From Pseudoalteromonas sp. R3 (GTDB taxonomy: Bacteria > Pseudomonadota > Gammaproteobacteria > Enterobacterales > Alteromonadaceae): DNA of 64,000 bases. Both the position numbers and the translations under genes were made by a program. The number at the start of each line of letters is the position of its first letter. The first letter of the stretch is position 1. Location of the stretch: the NCBI RefSeq assembly GCF_004014715.1, contig NZ_CP034834.1:558001-622000 (forward strand), given 5' to 3'. The notes under the pieces are model-generated. The model did no database searches. It saw only the letters and a program-made list of their open reading frames with translations, and was not told the origin of the DNA. Shown in pieces: positions 48,413 to 58,858 of this stretch.

Positions 48413-49870
48413 ATGTTTTTGTCTAGTTTAGCCACCCTTTCTCCTGCTCAAATTTTGACGTTACTCTGTGCCGGCGCAGTATTATCTTCATGTGTTTTTG
48501 GTCCGCTATATTTCTTGTTTCGGCAAAAGAACCAAACTGCCGGGCAACGGCTGATAGTACAAAACGAGCAGTTGCAGAGTCAGCTTGCACAATTGACTGA
48601 TGAACTGAAACAGGCACAAGGCCAACATTGGCAGCTTCATGGTGACTGCCAGCAGTTGCAAGCTCGGCTGGAAGAGAAGCAACGTCAAAGTAATGAGTTA
48701 CAGAGTCGCTGGCAAAAAGCTGAAGATATGGCTCAAGACACACAGGCGTATGCTCACCGTCTGGAGTTAGAGCTGACCGATGTAAAAACCACGCTGGTAC
48801 AAAAGCAGCAGTCTTTTGATGCACAACTGGCTCAACTAGAACAGTCAAAGGCTGTTTTAAAACAAGAGTTTGAAAATCTGGCGACACAAATCTTTGAGGA
48901 TAAAAGCGAAAAGTTTGCCCGCCACAGTCAGGATAAAATTTCACAGCTGTTACAACCCGTTCAGGGCGAACTCAAGGGATTTCGGGATAAAATGGAAGCC
49001 ATTCACAGTGAAGAACTCAAACAAAGAGCGGCGCTGCGCACTGAACTACTGCATTTACAGGCCAATAATCAAGCCATCACAGAGCAGGCGCATAAGCTGA
49101 CAAATGCGTTGCAGGGTCAAAAGAAAACCCAGGGTAACTGGGGAGAATTAATGCTTGAAAATGTGCTGGATAGTGCGGGTTTACGTCCCGGGAATGACTA
49201 TCAGCGTGAGGTGAGTTTTTCTACGGAGAACGGTAACTATCGTCCGGATGTGATTGTTTACCTACCAAAGGAACGTCACCTTGTTGTTGATGCTAAAACT
49301 TCTTTGAACGCATATACCCGCTATGTCAATGCTGAGCAAGATAGCGAGGCAAACCAGGCTATCATCGCCCACGTTGAAGCGGTAAAGGCGCGAGTTAAAG
49401 AGCTGGGCGATAAGTCTTACGAGCGACTACCCGGGCTGAATTCTCCGGAAGTGGTGATTATGTTTATCCCAGTGGAATCTGCGTTTGTTGAGGCCATTAA
49501 ATATGCACCCGATTTATATCAGTATGCCCTTGAGAACAAAGTATTGATCGCTACGCCTACAACATTGCTGACGAGTCTAAATATTGTTAAGCAACTTTGG
49601 CGATTTGAAGAGCAAAGTAAACATAGTAAGGAGCTGGCGCTGCGTGCAGAAAAATTCTATACCAAGCTAAATGCTTTTTTACACAGCCTGGAGGGGGTAG
49701 GTAAACAGCTGGATAAAGCCCGAGAAGGGTACGATAAAGCGATGGCACAGCTCTACAGCGGCAAAGGAAACCTGATTAAGCAGGCCTCTGAGTTTAAAGA
49801 GCTGGGTGTCTCAGTATCTCGCGAGTTACCGCGTGAATTAACCGAAAAAGCGAAGCTTGAATTAGAGTGA
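48413..49870 (+). CDS. rmuC: DNA recombination protein RmuC
   Basis: 485 residues: N-terminal TM helix (about 8-30), a long coiled coil (35-190, Gln-rich), then the RmuC nuclease-like domain with GNWGELMLENVLDSAGL, YRPDVIVYLPKERHLVVDAKTSL and VVIMFIPVESAF. RmuC limits recombination at inverted repeats in E. coli. ATGs exist at 48407 and 48413; the second is better spaced from AAGAGA. Single-gene unit between two terminators. Confidence 0.93.
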   Translation: MFLSSLATLSPAQILTLLCAGAVLSSCVFGPLYFLFRQKNQTAGQRLIVQNEQLQSQLAQLTDELKQAQGQHWQLHGDCQQLQARLEEKQRQSNELQSRWQKAEDMAQDTQAYAHRLELELTDVKTTLVQKQQSFDAQLAQLEQSKAVLKQEFENLATQIFEDKSEKFARHSQDKISQLLQPVQGELKGFRDKMEAIHSEELKQRAALRTELLHLQANNQAITEQAHKLTNALQGQKKTQGNWGELMLENVLDSAGLRPGNDYQREVSFSTENGNYRPDVIVYLPKERHLVVDAKTSLNAYTRYVNAEQDSEANQAIIAHVEAVKARVKELGDKSYERLPGLNSPEVVIMFIPVESAFVEAIKYAPDLYQYALENKVLIATPTTLLTSLNIVKQLWRFEEQSKHSKELALRAEKFYTKLNAFLHSLEGVGKQLDKAREGYDKAMAQLYSGKGNLIKQASEFKELGVSVSRELPRELTEKAKLELE

Positions 49871-49946
49871 GGTACAACCTCTAGCGGGAATGTTTCTGCA
49901 GGAAGCGTGTTAGTACATGTTTCCTGTTGCAGGTAATACCTTTTGG

Positions 49947-49980
49947 GTCGCAATACTCATTGTTGAGTTTGCGACTCTTT
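49947..49980 (+). terminator. Terminator after rmuC
   Basis: GTCGCAA/TTGCGAC outer stem with inner ACTCA/TGAGT, then TCTTTA. Confidence 0.75.
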
Positions 49981-49990
49981 ACTATGCGGC

Positions 49991-50521
49991 CTAACGATCT
50001 TTGTAAATTTCATTAGCCTTGAAGGCTTCAACTTCCAGTGGTGAATTATCATAGCCATATTCAGCCAGGTCAGAAAAGTGCTGTGTCACGATAGCCGACA
50101 GGCTGGAGCGTTCAATCTGCAGAACATGGACAAGTTCATGTGCCAGCTTAGGTGTTGTGAGTTCAAAGCCGTGACGTACGTAAATGGAATAACCAAATAC
50201 CTGAGCATTATTGATAATACCCTCACCTACAAAACCAAGTGCTTCTCCCAGCGTTTTCAAGGCGAAATTGTCATGAGGAAAAGGGACTTCGTCAACATAG
50301 ACTATCCGCACTTTTTCCGGAGATTGGATGCCTATCTCTTTTGCAATTGCTAAGTGCTTTTGATCTAAAGGTTCGCCAATCTGACGACCTAGTATCTCCG
50401 TTTTTTCTGCCCAGGCAATATATTGGGGCAAAAGCACAGAGGATATCAGTGTTTGATGAAAGAAAATGATACTCAGAGCTGCAGCAAACGTAATGGCTAA
50501 GATCAATTTTATTATTTTCAT
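49991..50521 (-). CDS. Membrane-anchored putative HExxH zinc protein
   Basis: 176 residues: N-terminal TM anchor or signal (3-22), then a small domain with HELVH (His128, Glu129, His132) and, 20-30 residues later, EYGYDNSPLEVEAFKAN, whose Glu could be the third zinc ligand, as in minimal gluzincins. This suggests a small periplasmic metallopeptidase-like protein, but the protein family is not recognised and activity is unproven. Isolated between rmuC and another minus-strand gene. Confidence 0.7.
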   Translation of the reverse strand: MKIIKLILAITFAAALSIIFFHQTLISSVLLPQYIAWAEKTEILGRQIGEPLDQKHLAIAKEIGIQSPEKVRIVYVDEVPFPHDNFALKTLGEALGFVGEGIINNAQVFGYSIYVRHGFELTTPKLAHELVHVLQIERSSLSAIVTQHFSDLAEYGYDNSPLEVEAFKANEIYKDR

Positions 50522-50691
50522 TGTTGGTCACTCATTTATTATTATTAATTTTCCTTAATTCATAAGAGCTGGAGGTAAGCTGGAAAACAGACTCATAATA
50601 CACGAGTCAATAAAGATTATCATTTTTAACAGTGTAGTAGCCAAAAGAGAGGAGTATTTAACAGGAGAAGTTATAAGTGTGTTGCAGATAA

Positions 50692-50715
50692 TAAAAAAGG
50701 GCCATCAGGCCCCTT
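50692..50715 (-). terminator. Terminator of the single-TM protein gene
   Basis: On the minus strand AAGGGGCC-tgat-GGCCC is followed by six T. Confidence 0.8.
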
Positions 50716-50729
50716 ATTTTTTGGTATGA

Positions 50730-51209
50730 TCAGCTATTACACAAAGCGTATTTGCCTCTGCGTGGTATATCTGTATACAAGTAAATATACATCTCGTTAT
50801 TTTGTACATCCTGCCAAACACGGCTGCTGGCTGATGGACACAGTGAGTTACGAATATACTCTTTCACTTCGCTTTCAGACATTGCCAATTTAGTCGGGAT
50901 CTGAATAAACACATTGAGCTCGCCGCTTTTAAAATCAATATTATTAAACTTCCAGCTGCCCATCATGAACTGCTTAGAAAAGTAGCGTGTAATGCGTTTT
51001 TGAGCGCTAGAATCAATCGCTGCAACCTGAACGTCTTCAGATGAGCTATCAACAAAGTAGGTCCATGCAGCTGAAAGTATGATAAAGCCGCCTAACAACA
51101 TAGACCAGATTGGTAATGTGGTTTTTACTGTCGTATTTTGCTTTTTCTGACGATGTCTGGATTCAACAATTTTTACCCATTCATTGTGTTTCATAGTTCG
51201 CTGTGTCAT
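50730..51209 (-). CDS. Single-TM protein of unknown function
   Basis: About 159 residues from the ATG at 51209, preceded by GGAGGA at 7 bases; the frame extends to 51284 but without a ribosome site. Cytoplasmic N terminus rich in basic residues (ESRHRQKKQN), one TM helix (LPIWSMLLGGFIILSAAWTYF), then a periplasmic domain of about 100 residues with two Cys near the end. I do not recognise the family. Confidence 0.65.
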   Translation of the reverse strand: MTQRTMKHNEWVKIVESRHRQKKQNTTVKTTLPIWSMLLGGFIILSAAWTYFVDSSSEDVQVAAIDSSAQKRITRYFSKQFMMGSWKFNNIDFKSGELNVFIQIPTKLAMSESEVKEYIRNSLCPSASSRVWQDVQNNEMYIYLYTDIPRRGKYALCNS

Positions 51210-51469
51210 AGACCATTCCTCCCGTGTATATTGCTTATTAAAACCAATCATTGTGGAAAGAAAATGGAGGAGAACACCCGTCACACCTGATCGGAGCAGT
51301 TATAGAGTAATTTTTACTGAGGTCGGATCTGTGAAGAGTGGGTTGGGTTTAGCTGCGCTACAGATGTTAATATAAAGGGGCCTGATATAACCGGCTTTAG
51401 CATCAAGCGATGTGTTAATTGTGCACGATGCGTTTTAGAAACGATGGTTATGATTAAATAAAAAGCTAA

Positions 51470-51499
51470 AAAAATGCCTGACTTTATGTCAGGCATTTT
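51470..51499 (-). terminator. Terminator of the TPR kinase gene
   Basis: AAAATGCCTGAC / GTCAGGCATTTT around a 5-base loop, with A and T tracts on both sides. Confidence 0.85.
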
Positions 51500-51503
51500 G
51501 AGT

Positions 51504-53597
51504 CTAAATCTGTGCCTCGGTTTGAGGCATTTTAACTTTGGGTGTGGCTGAAGCGGCATATAATGTCACCCGGACAGAAAGCCCCCCTAGCCTGCTATCT
51601 CTTAATTCAATCTCTCCTGACATGGATTCCACCAAGCTTTTACATAAGGATAAACCCAGGCCTGAACCTCCGGTTGCACGACTGCGTGAGCTTTCTACCC
51701 GGTACAAACGTTCAAATAAGCGCGGTTTTTCATTGTCAGATACGCCAGGTGATGAGTCCTCCAGCTGAATGATAAGCCCTTCACAGTTTTGCCGTATTTT
51801 AAGACGCACTTGTCCCGGTTTATCAGTGTACAGACAGGCGTTTTTCGCCAGATTATCTATTACCCTGTCTAGTTTAGGTTTATCTATCAACACACTGGCA
51901 TTGGTTGGTATAGAAACATCAGCACTAAAGTGCAGATCATTACTTTGCACCATCCGCTTGATGTCGTAGCAATAACTGTCTGCGAGTGTACGGGTACAGT
52001 AGGGTTGATTATTGACTACCATCGCTTGATTATCTGCCTGCGATAGTTGATAAACGTCCGAGATCAGATGATTGAGTTGGGATATTTTTTCATTGATCTT
52101 ACTGTATGCCAGGGTGTCGTCTTCCAGCAGGTTATATTCCAGCGCCTCAATGTGCAGCTTGAGCACGCTCAGCGGCGTTCTCAGTTCATGAGAAATATCT
52201 GCCAGCATTTGATCTTTTTGTTTGAGGTTTTGCTGATAAAGGTTGGCTTTGAGGCGAGCTGTTCGGTTTTTACTGAACAAAATATAGGTGATTAAGATAC
52301 CCAGTAACAGGCAAGTCAGGGCGACAAACAACCACATGCGTTGCATCAACTGGGCATTACGCAACTGGCTTTCTGTTAGCTTACGATGATGTTCTGAGTC
52401 ATCCAGTCGTTGTTGTTGCATAACCGTGTCTATGGTGCGTTTATGAGTCAGTGCCTGCTCTGAGTTGGCTTTTTCTATATTTTGAGCAAAAAACGTATTG
52501 GCCTGACTGAGTGCTTCATAGGCTTCCTGGTGGTTACCTTGTTGAAAGTCATATTTGGCTTTGAGGTTATAATAAACCTGAGACATGTGAGAGTTCTCAT
52601 CTTCTTCTGCCATAAAGCGTGTCAGCCACTCGTAGTGGGGCTGTGCCAGTTCTGGTTTATGTTGATATAGATAGGCACGTGCCATAATGACGTGGGCATA
52701 AAAGCGCTGTATCAGGTTATCACTTTGAGCTGCGTAGTGCATCGACAACCTGGCGTGCTCTTCGGCCTTGGCTCCTTTTTCCAGCTTGAGATAGGCCTGG
52801 CTGATCAGCTTATGGGCACGCGCCAGGCTGACATTGGCCGGAATTTGCTCCAACAGTTCAATGGCCTCTGTGGTTTTTTCTACAGCCAGTAAGTAGTTTT
52901 TGCGTTTAAATGTGACTTGAGCCAGTCTCAGTGCTGTGCCGGCAATATTGCTTAGCTCACCCGATTTCTTGTCTGCTACCAGGGCTTTGGTAAAAAAGAA
53001 CTCGGCCTGCTCCAGGTCGTTAAAGCGCATGGCCATATCACCCAGATTATAAAAATTGTTTGCGACCACCCCGTGAAGCTGACTGCCTTTAAGTGCATCT
53101 CTGGCTTTAAGCTGAAACTGCATCGCCATTGCCATTTCATTCTTGTTGTCATACAAGGTGCCAAGATTAGAATAACTTTGACCAATAAAGTCACTATTAT
53201 TCAGCTCTTTAGCTTTTTCTAAAGCTTGCCTGTAGTTACTTTCAGCGTCATCCAGCTTGCCCATACGTCGGTAATTAATCCCCAGTTCTTTATAAAGCCG
53301 GTACTGGTTGTCGATATCCAGCTGAAATTGACTGGGTAATCTGTCTAACGCATCAATGGCTTGCTGATGATTGCCCTGCTTGCGATAGATTTGTGCTTCA
53401 ACAAAGCGTGCTGCTAGTTGCTTTTTCAGGTCACCATGGACGTAAAATGGGGTCAGGCTACTGAGTGCCTGCTCGTAGTTGCCCGACAACTCGAGCTTTT
53501 TTATTTCCTGTAATGTTAAAGTCGAGCCAGTTGCCTGCACATTAACAGTGACTATACTGAGTAACGCAAAAGCAGATGGAAGCAGTATTTTTTTCAT
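51504..53597 (-). CDS. Periplasmic-TPR sensor histidine kinase
   Basis: Kinase of 697 residues (ATG at 53597; the frame opens 18 bases earlier). Signal peptide, then about eight TPR-like repeats up to residue 380 (for example AESNYRQALEKAKELNNSDFIGQSY), one TM helix (MWLFVALTCLLLGILITYILF, near 425), then HisKA with His470 (LADISHELRTPLSVLKLHIEAL), and HATPase with the N box DNLAKNACLYT and G boxes SGLGLSLCKSLVES. The TPR region would sense a protein or peptide in the periplasm. No receiver gene is adjacent; orphan status or pairing with 47601-48293 is open. Confidence 0.92.
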   Translation of the reverse strand: MKKILLPSAFALLSIVTVNVQATGSTLTLQEIKKLELSGNYEQALSSLTPFYVHGDLKKQLAARFVEAQIYRKQGNHQQAIDALDRLPSQFQLDIDNQYRLYKELGINYRRMGKLDDAESNYRQALEKAKELNNSDFIGQSYSNLGTLYDNKNEMAMAMQFQLKARDALKGSQLHGVVANNFYNLGDMAMRFNDLEQAEFFFTKALVADKKSGELSNIAGTALRLAQVTFKRKNYLLAVEKTTEAIELLEQIPANVSLARAHKLISQAYLKLEKGAKAEEHARLSMHYAAQSDNLIQRFYAHVIMARAYLYQHKPELAQPHYEWLTRFMAEEDENSHMSQVYYNLKAKYDFQQGNHQEAYEALSQANTFFAQNIEKANSEQALTHKRTIDTVMQQQRLDDSEHHRKLTESQLRNAQLMQRMWLFVALTCLLLGILITYILFSKNRTARLKANLYQQNLKQKDQMLADISHELRTPLSVLKLHIEALEYNLLEDDTLAYSKINEKISQLNHLISDVYQLSQADNQAMVVNNQPYCTRTLADSYCYDIKRMVQSNDLHFSADVSIPTNASVLIDKPKLDRVIDNLAKNACLYTDKPGQVRLKIRQNCEGLIIQLEDSSPGVSDNEKPRLFERLYRVESSRSRATGGSGLGLSLCKSLVESMSGEIELRDSRLGGLSVRVTLYAASATPKVKMPQTEAQI

Positions 53598-53686
53598 AAT
53601 TTTTTCGTGGCACATCAGACTTTTTTCAGAGTATGCAATAATTGTGGTGCAATTATGGAGCTGTAAAGGGGTTTACAGAGCGCTGA

Positions 53687-54110
53687 GTTGGTAAAATAAT
53701 GATTTGATGGCCATCTAGTTAGTAAAATTTTGTTCTATCCGCTTTCGGACTTAGTAAAAATTTGATTTATGGATACCTGAGTTAGTAAAAATGTGGCCTG
53801 AGCCGTATTTATTATTGCAACGAGTCGAATTTTTCAGCTGAAAATCGATGGCTTTTTTCTATTTTTGAACTAAAAAACCCTAACTTTCCCCAATTTTTCT
53901 ACTTACGACCCTGGCAGGCAAACAGAGCCCCTCAGCTAATAAAATCTTGATCCATTACTTCGGACGATTGACTTCTAGCGAGTAAAATTCTGATCCAGGA
54001 TTTATCTGGCGATATATAAAGGGTCACAAGAAACGACAACGGGTGTTTGATTGAGTCGTTGTACAGACAGGGAAAAATACCGGAGTGAAAGGTAGTAAAA
54101 AACTGATCTA
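53687..54110 (+). repeat. Distal cluster of seven iteron-like repeats
   Basis: Copies of the origin motif (G/C)TTAGTAAAA-N3-TGATC start at 53687, 53718, 53750, 53781, 53935, 53978 and 54091, all on the plus strand. The first four are spaced 31-32 bases, three helical turns, which places the sites on one face. The last three keep the GATC, the first four mostly have TGATTT or similar. The cluster fills the 558-base gap between the kinase and aceA, 12 kb from the origin. Likely a Rep-binding, copy-control or handcuffing locus; a centromere is the alternative. Confidence 0.72.
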
Positions 54111-54130
54111 AAAAGGGCCCGCAGGCCCTT
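54109..54130 (-). terminator. Terminator of aceA
   Basis: AAGGGCC / GGCCCTT with five T on the minus strand. Confidence 0.85.
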
Positions 54131-54155
54131 GCTTGATTAAGGAATCATATGACAA

Positions 54156-55760
54156 TTAAAACTGGTTCATAGTGTTGGCTTCACCACCTGCTTTCAGCGC
54201 GTTCTCACCACTAAAATACTCTTTGTGTGTATCACCAATGTTTGACCCTGCCAGGTCCTGATGTTTTACAGAAGCCTGCTCACGGCGAATTTCTTGTCTC
54301 TGAACATCACGTACGTATGCAAGCATACCCAGGTCACCAAAGTACCCCTCAGCCAGAATATCTGTGCTCAGTGCGGCTGTGTGATAGGTCGGTAAAGTGA
54401 TCAGGTGATGGAAAATACCCGCCTGAGCTGCACCGTCACGCTGGAAGGTACGCACTTTAGCATCGGCTTCAGCTGCCAGTTCCGATTGATCTAGTTCTGG
54501 AGACATTAGCGCTTTAGGATCTTGAGTTGGATCCGGGTACGCCGATAGATCTTTACCTTGTGCCTGCCATTCTGCGTAAACCTGCTCACGGAACTTCAAC
54601 GTCCAGTTGAATGATGGTGAGTTGTTATACACCAGCTTGGCGTTGGGCACTTGCTCACGTACTCGGTTTACCAGCTCCGCGATTTGCTCTACATTGGGCT
54701 TTTCAGTTTCAATCCACAGCAGATCGGCGCCCGATTGCAAGCTGGTGACACAATCGAGTACCACACGGTCTTTTTCAGTGCCTTCTCTGAACTGATACAG
54801 GCCATTATCAAGGCGCACAGGCTTACACAGCTCACCATTTTGTTTAATGACCATGTCACCTTCGTTCAGATCCGCAGCGCCAGAGATAACGGTGGTGTCG
54901 AGGAACGCATTGTATTGGCTGGCCAAATCGCCGGGTGTTTTAGAAACCGGGATTTTTTGAGTCAGACTGGCACCCAGCGAGTCAGTACGGGCGACAATAA
55001 TGCCATCTTCTACGCCAAGTTCCAGGAATGCGTAACGCACCGCATTGATTTTGGCTAAAAAGTCTTCATGAGGCACCGTCACTTTACCGGCCTGGTGACC
55101 ACACTGCTTAGCATCCGACACCTGGTTCTCAATTTGAATGGCACAGGCACCCGCTTCAATCATTTGTTTTGCCAGCAGGTAGGTGGCTTCTTCGTTACCA
55201 AAACCGGCATCGATGTCGGCAATGATGGGTACCACGTGAGTTTCGAAGTTATCTATCTGTGCTGTGATTGCCTGTACGTCACCGCCCTGTGCTTTGGCCT
55301 CATCCAGCGCTTTGTAAAGGTGGTCGAGCTCACGTGCATCTGCTTGTTTTAGGAAGGTGTAGATCTCTTCAATCAGCTTAGGTACGGCCGTTTTTTCATG
55401 CATGCTCTGATCTGGCAGCGGACCAAATTCAGAGCGAAGTGCCGCAACCATCCAGCCGCTCAGGTATACGTAAGAGCGCTTTGTGGTCTTATTATGGCGC
55501 TTAATGGCCATCATCATTTGCTGAGCCGTGAAACCATGCCAGCAACCCAGTGACTGCGTATACTGGCTGCTGTCGGCATCATATGCAGCCATATCTTCAC
55601 GCATTACTTTCGCGGTGTATTTGGCGATATCCAGACCCGTTTTAAAGCGGTTTTGTAAATGCATTCTGGTTGCAAATTCGGGGTTGATACCTTGCCATGT
55701 ATCGCCCTGAGACTGGCACAATGTAGAAAAACGATCAATTTGAGAGGTATAACTGCTCAT
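54156..55760 (-). CDS. aceA: Isocitrate lyase (long Pseudomonas-type)
   Basis: 534 residues, the longer isocitrate lyase form. It splits isocitrate to succinate and glyoxylate in the glyoxylate shunt. Visible: IIADIDAGFGNEEATYLLAKQMIEAGACAIQIENQVSDAKQ is the metal/substrate region and KQCGHQAGKV contains the catalytic KxCGH motif. The C-terminal lid ends with SNIGDTHKEYFSGENALKAGGEANTMNQF. It is divergent from glcB, so both shunt enzymes share a 231-base control region, permitting growth on acetate or fatty acids. Confidence 0.96.
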   Translation of the reverse strand: MSSYTSQIDRFSTLCQSQGDTWQGINPEFATRMHLQNRFKTGLDIAKYTAKVMREDMAAYDADSSQYTQSLGCWHGFTAQQMMMAIKRHNKTTKRSYVYLSGWMVAALRSEFGPLPDQSMHEKTAVPKLIEEIYTFLKQADARELDHLYKALDEAKAQGGDVQAITAQIDNFETHVVPIIADIDAGFGNEEATYLLAKQMIEAGACAIQIENQVSDAKQCGHQAGKVTVPHEDFLAKINAVRYAFLELGVEDGIIVARTDSLGASLTQKIPVSKTPGDLASQYNAFLDTTVISGAADLNEGDMVIKQNGELCKPVRLDNGLYQFREGTEKDRVVLDCVTSLQSGADLLWIETEKPNVEQIAELVNRVREQVPNAKLVYNNSPSFNWTLKFREQVYAEWQAQGKDLSAYPDPTQDPKALMSPELDQSELAAEADAKVRTFQRDGAAQAGIFHHLITLPTYHTAALSTDILAEGYFGDLGMLAYVRDVQRQEIRREQASVKHQDLAGSNIGDTHKEYFSGENALKAGGEANTMNQF

Positions 55761-55991
55761 AACAAAATTCCTTCGAACGGGTTTAAGCTAACTGGTTTAT
55801 GTTGTCCGCCAGGTTGCGAATGTGAGAGTGCTTGCTGGCGTTTAAATAAACACTAGACCGACCAGTTGAATTTTTTAAATTTATAGTTGTTATTGTCAGT
55901 ATATTTACTGTGAATGGGATAAAGGGTTTGTTTTTACTGAAATTGGCTTATTTTAAAGTGACCCGTTCAAACCCGATCAAGGATCACTCAC

Positions 55992-58166
55992 ATGAGTTCT
56001 CATATTTTACAGGCCGGATTGCGTATCGATACCCGCCTGTTTGACTTTGTCGATCAGGAGCTGCTACCTGGTACCCAAATTAACGCAGACGACTTCTGGT
56101 CTGGTTTTTCGAATATTATCAACACTCTCACTCCCAAAAACCGAGCGCTGCTTGCCAAGCGCGATCTACTACAAAAACAAATTGATGACTACCACTTAGC
56201 GAATCCGAGCTGGGATGCTGAAAAGTATCGGACATTTTTAACCGAAATAGGTTATCTGGTGCCTGATGTTGCTGCGCAGCCTATCACCACCGAGCAGGTT
56301 GAGCCTGAAATAGCCCGTATTGCGGGTCCACAGTTAGTGGTGCCGGTTAGTAATGCGCGCTTTGCGCTAAACGCAGCCAATGCGCGCTGGGGCTCGCTCT
56401 ATGATGCACTTTATGGCACCGACGTGTTGCCAGAGGAAGACGGTGCAGAGCGCGCGAGTGGCGGTTATAATCCGGTGCGGGGCTTTAAAGTGATGGCCTA
56501 TGCGCGCCAGCTACTGGACCGTATTTTGCCGCTGGCACATGGCTCTCATATCGAAAGCACCAACTATGCGGTGGTTCAGGGTGAACTGATCATCACGCTT
56601 AACGACTCAAGCCAGGTTAAACTGGCGGATCCTGCGCAGTTTGTCGGATATAACGGACAGCCACAGAGCCCGTCGGCGTTACTGTTTAAACACCATGATC
56701 TGCATTTTGAGATCCTGATCGATCCCCAGGATCCGATCGGCCAGGCAGACAAGGCAGGGATCAAAGACGTGATCCTGGAATCCGCGCTGACCACCATCAT
56801 GGATTGTGAAGACTCGGTTGCAGCTGTGGATGCCGAAGATAAAGTACAGGTTTACCGCAACTGGCTGGGCCTGATGCAGGGCACACTCAAAGAGCAGTTT
56901 GAAAAAGCCGGTAAAACAGTAACCCGTTCACTGAATGCCGACAAAACTTACCTGACACCTGATGGCCAGACGCTTAGCCTTAAAGGCCGAGCTATGATGT
57001 TTGTGCGTAATGTTGGCCACCTGATGACCACACCCGCCATTTTGGATGAACATGGCGAGGAGGTATTCGAGGGGATAGTCGATGCGGTGATCACCGCAAC
57101 CGCCGCGCTTCACGATCTGTATGGGGATGGGGCGCTTAAAAACTCCACGGCGCAGAGTGTGAATATCGTTAAACCCAAAATGCATGGTCCGGAAGAAGTG
57201 GCCTTTACCGGCGAGTTGTTTAGTGCGGTAGAGCAGCTACTGAAATTACCTGAAAACACGCTAAAAATGGGGATTATGGATGAAGAGCGTCGTACATCTG
57301 TGAACTTACAGGCCTGTATTAATGCGGCTCACGCCCGCGTGGTGTTCATCAATACCGGATTCCTGGACAGAACCGGTGACGAGATCCACACATCCATGCT
57401 GGCAGGCCCGGTGTTACCCAAAGGTGAGATAAAAGCACAGCCCTGGATAGCGGCGTATGAAGATCGTAACGTAGACACAGGTCTGGCTTCGGGCTTTGCG
57501 GGTAAGGCGCAGATAGGTAAAGGCATGTGGCCGATGCCTGACAAAATGGCGCTGATGATGGAACAAAAGCTGGCTCATCCTAAGTCGGGTGCCAATACCG
57601 CCTGGGTACCCTCTCCTACCGCGGCCACTTTGCATGCCATGCATTATCACGAAGTTGAAGTGGCGACATTACAGCAGCAAATTGCTCAGCGGCAGATGGC
57701 AAGCCTGGACGACCTGCTGACACCGCCGTTACTGGGCGCACGTCAGTTAAGCAATGATGAAATTCAAACCGAGCTGGACAATAATGCCCAGGGGATTCTG
57801 GGCTATGTAGTGCGCTGGATAGATCAGGGCATTGGTTGCTCAAAAGTACCCGACATCAACCATGTTGGCCTGATGGAAGACAGAGCAACGTTGCGTATCT
57901 CCAGCCAACACATTGCTAACTGGTTGCACCATGGTATTTGCACTGAGGATCAGGTTAAGCGTACTTTTGTTCGTATGGCGAAAATCGTCGATGAGCAAAA
58001 TCGCCATGATGCGCAATACCAGCCAATGAGCGGCGAAAACATCGAAGACAACTTGGCCTTTGCGGCGGCTCTGGCGTTGGTGCTGCAAGGTAAAGCACAG
58101 CCAAATGGCTACACTGAACCTTTGCTGCATGCGTATCGACGTCAGTATAAGGGCCTTGGTCTGTAG
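55992..58166 (+). CDS. glcB: Malate synthase G
   Basis: 724 residues, the monomeric G isoform (the A form is about 530). It condenses glyoxylate with acetyl-CoA to malate. Seen: [40 protein letters not shown] (metal-binding acidic residues), [27 protein letters not shown] and a C-terminal catalytic domain with RVDIDQ-like [24 protein letters not shown]. Its ATG follows AAGGATCACTC. It ends at a strong terminator. Confidence 0.97.
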   Translation: MSSHILQAGLRIDTRLFDFVDQELLPGTQINADDFWSGFSNIINTLTPKNRALLAKRDLLQKQIDDYHLANPSWDAEKYRTFLTEIGYLVPDVAAQPITTEQVEPEIARIAGPQLVVPVSNARFALNAANARWGSLYDALYGTDVLPEEDGAERASGGYNPVRGFKVMAYARQLLDRILPLAHGSHIESTNYAVVQGELIITLNDSSQVKLADPAQFVGYNGQPQSPSALLFKHHDLHFEILIDPQDPIGQADKAGIKDVILESALTTIMDCEDSVAAVDAEDKVQVYRNWLGLMQGTLKEQFEKAGKTVTRSLNADKTYLTPDGQTLSLKGRAMMFVRNVGHLMTTPAILDEHGEEVFEGIVDAVITATAALHDLYGDGALKNSTAQSVNIVKPKMHGPEEVAFTGELFSAVEQLLKLPENTLKMGIMDEERRTSVNLQACINAAHARVVFINTGFLDRTGDEIHTSMLAGPVLPKGEIKAQPWIAAYEDRNVDTGLASGFAGKAQIGKGMWPMPDKMALMMEQKLAHPKSGANTAWVPSPTAATLHAMHYHEVEVATLQQQIAQRQMASLDDLLTPPLLGARQLSNDEIQTELDNNAQGILGYVVRWIDQGIGCSKVPDINHVGLMEDRATLRISSQHIANWLHHGICTEDQVKRTFVRMAKIVDEQNRHDAQYQPMSGENIEDNLAFAAALALVLQGKAQPNGYTEPLLHAYRRQYKGLGL

Positions 58167-58182
58167 TTTCTCTGATTAGCCT

Positions 58183-58222
58183 GGGCAACAGAGTGTAAAG
58201 GGGCTTTACGCTCTGTTGCCCC
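58183..58222 (+). terminator. Terminator of glcB
   Basis: GGGCAACAGAG-t-GTAAAG pairs with CTTTAC-g-CTCTGTTGCCC; an 18-base stem with one mismatch and a 3-base loop. Confidence 0.85.
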
Positions 58223-58328
58223 TAAAAAATGTCAGCGTTTGTAACTTTACGTCAGTTTTATGTAGTATCCCGTTGTATTCTTTAAGCGCCCTGCATACCC
58301 TTATCTAAAGTAATAAATATGGATAATA

Positions 58329-58715
58329 ATGACTATGTTGTCAGGGAAATATACATTGTATGGGAGCTGCACCTTGCTGTTGTCGGGGTGTGTTTTTGTG
58401 CCGCACACCGAAGTCAGTTTTGATGAATACTGCGGCGTGTACAAAGAATCGACCAGTATAGAAATGGCGCCTCGCGCTGCCAGTAACCTGGTGTTTCATG
58501 AACTCGAGCTTGTTGGTGGCCTGGCACTGGCCTTGTCCAATGGGGTTGTAAAAGCCCAACAACATCAAGCCTACAAAGAAGCCTGTCTGGCGAACGGTAT
58601 TGATATTGATGCCGAAGCAAAGCTGAGTGCCGATAGCGCTACATCTCAAGTCAAACAGTTACAATACTGCGACAATCAGGCCTCTGATCTCTGTGAGATT
58701 GAACGGCGCCGTTGA
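58329..58715 (+). CDS. Small lipoprotein of unknown function
   Basis: 128 residues with lipobox LLLSGC (Cys21 from the first ATG; a second ATG at 58335 is also possible). The mature part contains five further Cys, including YCGVYK, EACLANG, YCDNQASDLCEIERR, suggesting disulfides. No family recognised. It is a separate unit 143 bases ahead of the VioB-like operon, and no terminator is obvious in between, so co-transcription is possible. Confidence 0.65.
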   Translation: MTMLSGKYTLYGSCTLLLSGCVFVPHTEVSFDEYCGVYKESTSIEMAPRAASNLVFHELELVGGLALALSNGVVKAQQHQAYKEACLANGIDIDAEAKLSADSATSQVKQLQYCDNQASDLCEIERRR

Positions 58716-58858
58716 TTATCCTTATTCTTTTGCACACTCGGCTCATTGAGTAATAGGGTGTAATAGGAATTTCTTTTGTTGTGAACTACCTTTTATGAGC
58801 ACTACCGCCTTGAAGAAACGAACGGGCAGTAGTCAAACCGTCACGAAGGAGCAAGTTC

